A stretch of 5,516 nt of DNA from CAYLMG01 sp964464635. GTDB taxonomy: Bacteria > Planctomycetota > Phycisphaerae > Sedimentisphaerales > Anaerobacaceae. This document shows, piece by piece, positions 1 to 5,516 of this stretch. The stretch covers positions 1 through 5,516 of the forward strand of contig CAYXGT010000124.1 in the NCBI GenBank assembly GCA_964464635.1, written 5' to 3'. The position numbers and the translations under genes are program-made. The notes below the pieces were generated by a model. That model saw nothing but the letters and a program-made list of their open reading frames with translations, ran no database searches and had not been told where the DNA came from. Each line of letters opens with the position of its first letter. The stretch's first letter is position 1.

Positions 1-1521
1 TTCCGTCACGGCGAGGTCTTCGTCCTTGACGACGGTATGGAATGCGATATGGACCTCGGCACTTACGAAAGAATGCTCGATATGGACCTGACAAGGGACA
101 ACTTTGCAACCAGCGGCCAGATATACAGCTCGGTTCTCCACAAGGAAAGACAGGGCGATTATCTCGGCAGGGACGTCCAGATGATTCCGCACGTTACCGG
201 CGAGGTAAAACTGAAACTTCGAAAGCTCGCGATGAATACAAACGCCGACATAGTTTTCGTTGAAATCGGCGGCACCGTCGGTGACCTCGAAAACGCCTAC
301 TTCATCGAAGCTATGCGAGAGCTTGCCTACGAGGAAGGCCCGAATAGCTGCTGCTTCGTCGCACTGACTTATATTCTCGAGCCGCAAAGCCTCGGCGAGC
401 AGAAATCGAAGGCAGCCCAGCTCGGTATCAAGCAGATTATGCAGCTCGGCATTCAGCCGGACATCATCGCCTGCAGGGCAACGAATCCCGTCACCGAAAA
501 GGTCCGACAGAAAATCAGCGTTTACAGCAACGTCCCCCTCAAAAGAGTCTTCAATATGAGCGATGTCGAAAGTATATACACGATACCTGCTGCAATCAGG
601 GATTGCGGAATAGATTTCCAGGTCCTCAGACTGTTGCAGATTGAAGACAGAATTAACCTTCGAAATGAAAGAAAAGCATGGTCCAAATGGTGCGATTTCA
701 CCGACAAAATCGCCGCTGCCACGCACAAAATCAAAATCGGAATCACTGGAAAATACACATCGGTGCGCGACAGCTATGCCTCAATCATAAACGCCCTCGA
801 ACACGCAGGCATAACACTTGGCCTCAAAATCAAAATCGAATGGATTGAGACAACGAACATTACCGATGAAAACGTCGCCGAAAAGCTCGCTGGAGTTGGC
901 GGGATTATCGTACCCGGCGGTTTTGGTATACGCGGCACGGAAGGCAAAATCGCCTGCATAAAATATGCCCGCGAAAACAACCTGCCATATCTCGGCCTGT
1001 GTTTCGGCTTCCAGATGGCAGTCATAGAGTTTGCCCGCAACGTTTGCAGCCTGAAAAATGCAGACTCTACCGAAATCAATCCCAAATGCAAAGAGCCCGT
1101 TATTGATATACTGCCCGAGCAGAAAAAAATCGAAGGTCTCGGCGGGAATATGAGACTCGGCGGCAGGGACGTCGAGCTCAAACCGAATACTCTCGCCTCA
1201 CAAATCTTCGGTAATGCAAAGACCGTGAGACTGCGTTTCAGACATCGATACGAGGTTGACCCCCGCTATATTGAAAAGCTGGAAAGTGCAGGCCTGGTCT
1301 TTTCCGGAAAAGCGCCGAATCAGCCGATTATGCAGATTCTCGAATTACCCTCGCATCCGTTTTTTATGGGAACGCAGGCCCATCCCTGTCTTACCTCGAG
1401 GCCGTTAAATCCTCAGCCTATGTTTGTTGCTTTCGCTGCCGCTGCCGCCAGAAAAAACCTTCCCGACGAAAACTTACCCGATTCTCTGGCCGCCGTGAAA
1501 ACCCACTGCCGACCGGCGTAA
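1..1521 (+). CDS. pyrG: CTP synthase, 5' end cut by window edge
   Basis: CTP synthase makes CTP from UTP, ATP and glutamine in the cytoplasm, the last step of de novo pyrimidine nucleotide synthesis. The frame is open from base 1, giving 506 residues. By comparison with E. coli PyrG about 54 N-terminal residues, including the P-loop, lie outside the window, so the first in-frame ATG (37) is internal. Visible synthetase-domain marks are HGEVFV (residues 3-8), MDLGTYER with the Mg-ligand Asp (D18), VEIGGTVGD (E88) and GIQPDII. The glutaminase domain begins near residue 233 and shows PGGFG, the nucleophile Cys334 in LGLCFGFQ, GNMRLG and RHRYEVD. Two oddities: the usual HPE of the glutaminase triad reads HPC (H461, C463), and the usual KTKPTQ of the UTP site reads KSKAAQ (135-140). 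The identity is secure. It converges on the next gene with a 26-base gap, and I see no clear terminator hairpin there. Confidence 0.97.
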   Translation, partial: FRHGEVFVLDDGMECDMDLGTYERMLDMDLTRDNFATSGQIYSSVLHKERQGDYLGRDVQMIPHVTGEVKLKLRKLAMNTNADIVFVEIGGTVGDLENAYFIEAMRELAYEEGPNSCCFVALTYILEPQSLGEQKSKAAQLGIKQIMQLGIQPDIIACRATNPVTEKVRQKISVYSNVPLKRVFNMSDVESIYTIPAAIRDCGIDFQVLRLLQIEDRINLRNERKAWSKWCDFTDKIAAATHKIKIGITGKYTSVRDSYASIINALEHAGITLGLKIKIEWIETTNITDENVAEKLAGVGGIIVPGGFGIRGTEGKIACIKYARENNLPYLGLCFGFQMAVIEFARNVCSLKNADSTEINPKCKEPVIDILPEQKKIEGLGGNMRLGGRDVELKPNTLASQIFGNAKTVRLRFRHRYEVDPRYIEKLESAGLVFSGKAPNQPIMQILELPSHPFFMGTQAHPCLTSRPLNPQPMFVAFAAAAARKNLPDENLPDSLAAVKTHCRPA

Positions 1522-1547
1522 CGTTAGTTTAAATTATTCTGTCTTTC

Positions 1548-1898
1548 TTACTGCTTCCGAAGCTCTTCTATCTGTTTCTTCAGCTTCTCGTTTTCCTCCT
1601 GAAGCTGAATATTTTCCGTTAAAACGCTCATTATATACTCACCTACGGACTCCATCTCTTTATTCATTTGCTCCTTCTGTTCTTCTGCCTCGGCATTAAA
1701 CTTCTCAAGAGCACTTTTCAATCGCTCTATTTCTATATCTTTTTTCGTTAATTGTTTTTGAAGCTCGATATTTTCTGCAGCTATAAGTCTGTTCTTTTTT
1801 TCACTCGGGTTCAGCTCTTCCTCACAGCCGCAGGTGAATATTAAGAAAAACGAAATACATATCGCCCAAAAAACCGTCTTTAAAACTGCCTGTTTCAT
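1548..1898 (-). CDS. small predicted lipoprotein with coiled-coil body
   Basis: A 116-residue protein of unknown function. It starts with a basic n-region (MKQAVLK) and a hydrophobic stretch at about residues 9-22. A lipobox-like TCGC follows, so Cys25 would be the lipidated residue after signal peptidase II cleavage. The mature part opens with acidic EEE, and from about residue 34 to the C-terminus it is almost pure Glu/Lys/Gln/Leu with heptad-like spacing of Leu and Ile (for example LKSALEKF, LQEENEKLKKQIEEL), predicting a long helix or coiled coil. Placement after Asp/Glu sorting rules is uncertain; the protein should be anchored in a membrane facing the periplasm. Start choice: ATG at 1898 has AAGGG seven bases upstream (1906-1910). 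It lies 144 bases downstream of mtnP on the same strand with its own promoter candidate. The composition resembles Lpp-like or cell-division coiled-coil lipoproteins only in general character; no family is recognised. Confidence 0.8.
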   Translation of the reverse strand: MKQAVLKTVFWAICISFFLIFTCGCEEELNPSEKKNRLIAAENIELQKQLTKKDIEIERLKSALEKFNAEAEEQKEQMNKEMESVGEYIMSVLTENIQLQEENEKLKKQIEELRKQ

Positions 1899-1905
1899 AC
1901 CTTTA

Positions 1906-1910
1906 CCCTT
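1906..1910 (-). promoter_or_regulatory. ribosome binding site of the lipoprotein gene
   Basis: Read on the minus strand the sequence is AAGGG followed by seven bases and then ATG (1898). This supports the chosen start and the reality of this small gene. Confidence 0.6.
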
Positions 1911-2005
1911 TCAAATCCAGCTTTGCCTCGTTTTTGCCCTTGTCAATGCAATCGACTGGTTGCCAAAATCCAATCCTTAAAACCCTTTTCTTTCACAGGC
2001 CAGAA

Positions 2006-2033
2006 AATATATCACCTAATATTTGCCTGTCAA
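2006..2033 (-). promoter_or_regulatory. sigma70-like promoter for the lipoprotein gene
   Basis: On the minus strand there is a perfect -35 TTGACA (2033-2028), a 16-base spacer and a -10 TATATT (2011-2006, five of six consensus). It begins ten bases after the mtnP stop codon. Transcription would start near 2000, leaving a leader of about 100 bases before the ATG at 1898. I found no convincing stem-loop in that leader. No terminator is evident between mtnP and this promoter, so read-through from mtnP is also possible. Confidence 0.55.
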
Positions 2034-2042
2034 GCCCAAGGC

Positions 2043-2915
2043 CTACTCAAACAAAACTTTCAGCCTTTTCTTTTTCTCATTACTGATTTGCTCCTCCTTA
2101 GTCCAGACCGCCAGCTCAAGACTCTTTCTGCAGCCGCACCCCTCGTCGACAATTTTCTCTTCACTTCTCAAAAGCGCTCGAATAAGCTCAAGGCAGTTTT
2201 CAGTCGCCTTTTGCAGGTTGCCTATTATCTCCTGTAACAATGTCTGCCTGTCAGCCTCTTTTGCCTCCCGCCAGCAGTCATAATCGCTTACCAGCGCCGC
2301 CAGTGCATAGCACATCTGGGCCTCTCTTGCCAGCTTCGCTTCCGGCATCGCCGTCATACCTATCAAGTCACCCGCCCATCCCCTGTGCATCATCGCCTCA
2401 GCCCTGCTCGAAAATTGCGGCCCCTCCATACAAACGTATGTCCCTTTGGGGTGTACTTTTATATCGATATCTTTCGCCGCCCTCAAAAGTCTTTCACTGA
2501 GCCTGCCGCAAACCGGCTCACTCATCTCGCAATGCACCGCACCGAATCCCTCGAAAAACGTATTTTTGCGCTTATATGTCTTGTCAATGAACTGGTCAAC
2601 GATAACAACCTCTCCCGGATGTATCTCTTCACGAAGCGAGCCGACTGCGCCGCTGCAAATCAGCGTATGGACTCCCAGTTTTTTCATTGCAAATATGTTC
2701 GCAGCATATGGAACCTCGCTTGGCCCAAGCCTATGACCGTGGCCGTGACGATTGATAAACACTATCCTTCGCTTGCCGATTTTACCAACTAAAATCTCCC
2801 CGCTCGGCTTGCCGAATGGCGTCTCTACCTTTTTCTTCTCAATACTGTCAAACTCTGCTTCAAGAGCATCGCCAAGCCCCGTCCCGCCTATGATACCTAT
2901 AACTTCTTCTTTCAT
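2043..2915 (-). CDS. mtnP: S-methyl-5'-thioadenosine phosphorylase (PNP/MTAP family)
   Basis: It cleaves methylthioadenosine, the by-product of polyamine and related synthesis, with phosphate to adenine and methylthioribose-1-phosphate; it is cytoplasmic. The 290 residues show the family motifs in order: GIIGGTGL (7-14), TPFGKPSG (32-39), NRHGHGHR (55-62, phosphate and sugar site), SGAVGSLREEI (88-98), MEGPQFSSRAE (163-173), GMTAMPEA (186-193) and SDYDCW (210-215). The DxD of SDYDCW (Asp211, Asp213) is the adenine-recognising signature of MTAP; 6-oxopurine enzymes of the family have Asn there. The tail has a CxC (Cys260, Cys262), as in some archaeal MTAP/PNP enzymes. Start choice: ATG at 2915 is preceded by GGAGGT with a six-base spacer. 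A longer reading from 2933 would place the start upstream of that site. No other methionine-salvage genes are in view. Activity on adenosine or other nucleosides cannot be excluded. Confidence 0.93.
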   Translation of the reverse strand: MKEEVIGIIGGTGLGDALEAEFDSIEKKKVETPFGKPSGEILVGKIGKRRIVFINRHGHGHRLGPSEVPYAANIFAMKKLGVHTLICSGAVGSLREEIHPGEVVIVDQFIDKTYKRKNTFFEGFGAVHCEMSEPVCGRLSERLLRAAKDIDIKVHPKGTYVCMEGPQFSSRAEAMMHRGWAGDLIGMTAMPEAKLAREAQMCYALAALVSDYDCWREAKEADRQTLLQEIIGNLQKATENCLELIRALLRSEEKIVDEGCGCRKSLELAVWTKEEQISNEKKKRLKVLFE

Positions 2916-2921
2916 ATCTTT

Positions 2922-2927
2922 ACCTCC
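2922..2927 (-). promoter_or_regulatory. strong Shine-Dalgarno site deciding the mtnP start
   Basis: The minus strand reads GGAGGT, then six bases, then ATG at 2915. This favours the 290-residue protein over a version with six extra residues starting at 2933, whose ATG lies upstream of the site. Confidence 0.85.
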
Positions 2928-2944
2928 TTGCAAAAACTGCGGAT

Positions 2945-2973
2945 ATAATAACCATTTGTCTGCTGTTTTACAA
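2945..2973 (-). promoter_or_regulatory. sigma70-like promoter for mtnP
   Basis: On the minus strand there is TTGTAA (2973-2968), a 17-base spacer and TATTAT (2950-2945, five of six consensus). Transcription would start near 2938, giving a leader of about 22 bases that holds the GGAGGT site. It stands back to back with the queG promoter. Confidence 0.55.
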
Positions 2974-2980
2974 CACTTTA

Positions 2981-3009
2981 ATGACTCGCTTCTGCCGATA
3001 TGCTATAAT
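2981..3009 (+). promoter_or_regulatory. sigma70-like promoter for queG
   Basis: A perfect TATAAT (3004-3009) follows ATGACT (2981-2986, four of six to TTGACA) at a 17-base spacing. Transcription would start near 3016, about 22 bases before the ATG at 3038. This also argues against an upstream start at 2981, which would lie inside the promoter. Confidence 0.55.
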
Positions 3010-3037
3010 CACTCTCAACCGCTTGTCCTGGATTGAT

Positions 3038-4000
3038 ATGAACATAACGAACCAAATAAAACAAAAAGCTCTCGAAATCGGCTTTGACCTCGTCGGCATA
3101 ACTTCAGCCGAGCCGGTAGCTGCCGAATACCTGAAGGCATTTAAAAAATGGCTCGGTGAATACTGTCCGCCAGACCTGCAGTACTTAAAAGACAACATTG
3201 ACAAAAGATTCGAGCCCGACAAACTATTGACAAACGCAAAATCAGTCATTGTCACCGCCTTAAATTACAAACCTGCCGCAACATCTAAACCCCAATTGAA
3301 TTCAGGTCTCTCTACAGGCCGCATCGCCTCATACGCTCAATATGAAGACTATCACAGCTTTATAAAGAAACTTTTACGCAGGCTCACAGAATTTATAACA
3401 ACTCTCACCGTCACCAAACCGCGATTTAAGATTTGCGTCGATTCGGCACCAATCGCCGAAAAAGCCATCGCCGTTCGTGCGGGTCTCGGCTTCATCGGTA
3501 AAAATCATCTGCTAATAAATCCTTCGCTTGGCCCGCAATTGCTTCTCGGCGAGATTATAACCGACTTAGAGTTAATCCCTGATAAACCAATTAAAGCTGA
3601 TTGCGGACAATGTACTAAATGTATAGACGCCTGTCCGACGGCTGCGTTAAGAGCCGATGGTTTCTTTAATGCCGGCCGGTGTATCAGCTATCTAACTATT
3701 GAGCGAAACTGTGATACCGAAATCTCAGCAGAGCTTGCCGCTCTTTTGGGTAATCATCTTTTCGGCTGTGACGACTGTATCCTCGCCTGTCCCTATCAGC
3801 ATAGTGCACCCGCCTGCAGGAATACTGAATTTAAGTATTACCCCGACAGAGCCAAGCTCGACTTAAATGAAATTTTAGATATGACGCAGGATACTTTTGA
3901 AATGCGTTTTTCAGATTCAACCATCTTGCGGACCGGTTTAAATAATCTTAAAAAAACCGCCCGTATTTGTCTCGCAAACTTATTAAAATCATCTGCCTGA
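3038..4000 (+). CDS. queG: epoxyqueuosine reductase, short form
   Basis: It catalyses the last step of queuosine synthesis in tRNA, reducing epoxyqueuosine to queuosine with cobalamin and two [4Fe-4S] clusters; it is cytoplasmic. Of 320 residues, the N-terminal half carries FDLVGITSAEP (16-26), SYAQYEDYH (98-106) and VDSAPIAEKA (134-143), where Asp135 matches the proposed catalytic acid of the family, then GFIGKN (151-156) and LGEIITDLEL. The ferredoxin part has CGQCTKCIDACP (Cys189, 192, 195, 199), RCISYLTIE (Cys215) and CDDCILACP (Cys244, 247, 251). It ends soon after the ferredoxin domain, lacking most of the C-terminal HEAT-like part of longer homologues such as the about 379-residue E. 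coli protein. Start choice: the ATG at 3038 sits just below the TATAAT and begins where the family N-terminus should; its Shine-Dalgarno is weak. No other queuosine genes are visible nearby. Confidence 0.94.
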   Translation: MNITNQIKQKALEIGFDLVGITSAEPVAAEYLKAFKKWLGEYCPPDLQYLKDNIDKRFEPDKLLTNAKSVIVTALNYKPAATSKPQLNSGLSTGRIASYAQYEDYHSFIKKLLRRLTEFITTLTVTKPRFKICVDSAPIAEKAIAVRAGLGFIGKNHLLINPSLGPQLLLGEIITDLELIPDKPIKADCGQCTKCIDACPTAALRADGFFNAGRCISYLTIERNCDTEISAELAALLGNHLFGCDDCILACPYQHSAPACRNTEFKYYPDRAKLDLNEILDMTQDTFEMRFSDSTILRTGLNNLKKTARICLANLLKSSA

Positions 4001-4260
4001 AATTGAATTCCAGCAAAATTATTTACCAGCCAGCCAGTTTTCGGTTAGCACATTGAGGTCAATCCCTTCATTTTAATTATCCTTACTGTTTACGACGCAA
4101 TATAGCACAATCTTAAAGACTGACGCGATTCTGTTCAATAGATTTAACTCTAAGCCACACCGTCTGGATTTGGTCTTACTGATGACCTTGTGGAATACGT
4201 GCGGTTAACGTAAGCTCTTGATTTTTTAAGTATTAAATATTAATGTTTCTGTATGATACA
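4001..4260. other. intergenic stretch without a convincing gene
   Basis: About 260 bases between queG and the next gene. I find no tRNA T-loop signature, no strong terminator with a T-tract and no clear promoter for the next gene. Minor items: three CCAG units in tandem (4028-4037 area), a 12-base palindrome-like ATTGAGGTCAAT (4052-4063), and a five-base inverted repeat TACGT/ACGTA with a seven-base loop (4196-4212). On the minus strand an eight-codon reading frame (MKGLTSMC) starts at 4072 behind an AAGGA at a plausible spacing, with a TATATT further upstream; it is too short to call. The stretch just before the next gene is very A+T-rich (about 4221-4260), as is common for a promoter region. 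Confidence 0.5.
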
Positions 4261-5516
4261 ATGTTCGTATATATTTTTGTACCCCAAGGTGATAAAGGTG
4301 GAGAATCACATAAAGTGGCAAATTCACTCGTTGATAATCTGAAAGTATTAAGAAATGTCTCTTCTAAAAGGACTCTTAGGCAAATCAAATCATTCATCAG
4401 AAGCTTAAAAGGTCTTAAGGTGCAAAATAGAGATGCAGGGATCGCTTCTCCGTATTGGGGGCTTTTTATTCAGATAGCAAATAAACTGCCAAGCAAATAT
4501 CTCGACAAGATTCGTAGCGTTATTTACCTCAAAGATTTTGGTGATATTTCCAAACCGACGAGCGCAATTATTAAATTAGACCCAAAAGATTATATTAAAG
4601 TGCGTAACCGTTGGGTTCGAGCTATCAAAATTAAAGGCGTATCCAATCGAGTTGTCTTGATTAAAAAAGGCAAGCTTCGCCATATTCGATTGCTTGGCAA
4701 CGGCAATATCCCATTTCTGATTCCATATACGAATCCCGATGGGACGATAGAAGACTTTATATTCGATGTGGGGGAGCCCTACAGAGCAAAAAGGTTCCGT
4801 AGTGTAATAAATGAAGTTGTCGTTTCACGATATGCTTTTTTCCAGGGTCGAGCAGTAATGATACCCATTGGTATAGGGATATATGAGGACCGTGAGTTTT
4901 TGTATAAAGGCGAGCCGATAGCCTTTTCTATCTGGGGCGTAGAGCATCCGGAGGATTCAAGATCTGGAGATGAATTAGACGCCAGATATTCTCGTATGTT
5001 AGATGAAATTGAAGTTGCTACTTCGAAGAAAGAGGTCTGGAATATGTTTCAAGAGGCGCTTTCGTGGATGCGCCAGCATCACGCCCAGATAGTTGTTGAA
5101 ATGCGCAAAAATCACGATATTGGGTTAGTTCATTATGAAGTCCATTTTAACAATACCCTCTTTTTTGATAATTCCTTGACGATTTCGGATTGGGAAGAAG
5201 GTGCACACCGCTGTAATCTGACAAGACCACAATTTTTAGACAGCATTGTGGTTGATATCGTCAGACTTATCGAACATTGCTGTAGCGAAGAGAGGGTTTA
5301 TCGACAGTATTATAATATGCTCTCCCGGCTTGCAGAAGGATCTGGAATAGAAATTCCAGATTTTCAAATTGTAAATTATTTTATGTATTATTTTCACCAA
5401 AACGAGGTTGATCAGGATGACAGAGAAAAATTACAATCTCTTCAGGAAAAGTTGTTAACGGCACGTAGGGGAAAAGCAGGTTTAATAGAAAGGCTTGTTG
5501 GGAAACTCATTCTTCC
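4261..5516 (+). CDS. uncharacterised protein with APH/choline-kinase-like catalytic loop, 3' end cut by window edge
   Basis: An uninterrupted frame of 418 codons runs to the window edge with no stop, so the gene is real but incomplete. I do not recognise the family as a whole. Residues 288-314 carry a loop of aminoglycoside-phosphotransferase/choline-kinase type: GLVHYEVHFNN, then TISDWEEG. In family terms H291-x-E293-x-H295-x-x-N298 matches HGDxHxxN, and D310-W-E matches the metal-binding IDWE; the 5- and 12-residue spacings fit. The catalytic Asp position is Glu293. A nucleotide-binding N-lobe would fall in about residues 120-225, but I cannot assign its Lys. Residues 1-30 (FVPQGDKGGESHKVANSL) look loosely like the start of a GT-B glycosyltransferase. 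An in-frame ATG also exists at 4243; neither start has a Shine-Dalgarno, and the strand-like MFVYIFVP favours 4261. Sampled lines are more A+T-rich than pyrG. It may modify a small molecule or a glycan; the substrate is unknown. Confidence 0.85.
   Translation, partial: MFVYIFVPQGDKGGESHKVANSLVDNLKVLRNVSSKRTLRQIKSFIRSLKGLKVQNRDAGIASPYWGLFIQIANKLPSKYLDKIRSVIYLKDFGDISKPTSAIIKLDPKDYIKVRNRWVRAIKIKGVSNRVVLIKKGKLRHIRLLGNGNIPFLIPYTNPDGTIEDFIFDVGEPYRAKRFRSVINEVVVSRYAFFQGRAVMIPIGIGIYEDREFLYKGEPIAFSIWGVEHPEDSRSGDELDARYSRMLDEIEVATSKKEVWNMFQEALSWMRQHHAQIVVEMRKNHDIGLVHYEVHFNNTLFFDNSLTISDWEEGAHRCNLTRPQFLDSIVVDIVRLIEHCCSEERVYRQYYNMLSRLAEGSGIEIPDFQIVNYFMYYFHQNEVDQDDREKLQSLQEKLLTARRGKAGLIERLVGKLIL

Noticed and set aside
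774..1181. Minus-strand open frame inside pyrG
   Set aside because: It lies opposite well-conserved PyrG motifs and has low-complexity Ser/Pro composition typical of an antisense shadow frame.
1504..1520. GCCGACCGGC at the pyrG 3' end, considered as a terminator stem
   Set aside because: Only three pairs can form around a four-base loop and no run of T follows on either strand at the right place.
1941..1946. A second minus-strand TTGACA upstream of the lipoprotein gene
   Set aside because: At spacings of 16-18 bases the downstream hexamers are A/C/G-mixed (such as AAGCTG), with no -10 likeness; the TTGACA at 2028-2033 has a good -10.
2385..2792. Plus-strand open frames opposite mtnP
   Set aside because: The minus strand here encodes unmistakable phosphorylase motifs; the plus-strand frames have no start signals or recognisable domains.
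3997..4013. Imperfect palindrome overlapping the queG stop codon, considered as a terminator
   Set aside because: It is A+T-rich, has a one-base centre that cannot form a hairpin loop, contains a mismatch, and is not followed by a T-tract.
4046..4072. Eight-codon minus-strand reading frame (MKGLTSMC) behind an AAGGA
   Set aside because: Too short to distinguish from chance, no good -35 accompanies the TATATT upstream, and nothing downstream suggests a leader peptide.

Overview
The window carries four recognisable genes and one long, unrecognised right-edge gene, all bacterial in style: short intergenic gaps, sigma70-like promoters, a lipoprotein signal peptide, and bacterial forms of CTP synthase and epoxyqueuosine reductase. 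Codon use is mixed and hand-counted lines of the left part are near 50% G+C. The divergent CTP synthase, next to a methylthioadenosine-type phosphorylase, would suit a Planctomycetota-like (PVC) or other deep-branching anaerobic bacterium. That placement is a guess from protein flavour, not something the sequence proves.

Layout. 1-1521 (+) is the 3' nine-tenths of pyrG, CTP synthase, cut by the left edge. Tail to tail with it, after 26 bases, lies a small minus-strand gene (1548-1898) for a predicted coiled-coil lipoprotein. Upstream of that on the same strand is mtnP (2043-2915). A compact divergent promoter region (2916-3037) separates mtnP from queG (3038-4000, +). A 260-base stretch without a convincing gene follows (4001-4260). 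From about 4261 to the right edge runs an open reading frame of at least 418 codons. It contains an APH/choline-kinase-like catalytic-loop signature in which the catalytic Asp position is Glu.

The four left genes are housekeeping: CTP supply, recycling of the purine and methylthioribose parts of methylthioadenosine, tRNA queuosine completion, and an envelope protein of unknown role. They do not form an evident pathway and probably sit together as separate short transcription units. The right-hand gene is more A+T-rich in sampled lines and could mark the start of a different, possibly accessory, block.

The points most worth a second look are the CTP synthase with a Cys in place of the glutaminase-triad Glu plus an altered UTP-site motif, and the kinase-like gene with an HxE rather than HxD catalytic loop. 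I do not see CRISPR repeats, insertion sequences, rRNA or tRNA genes in the window.
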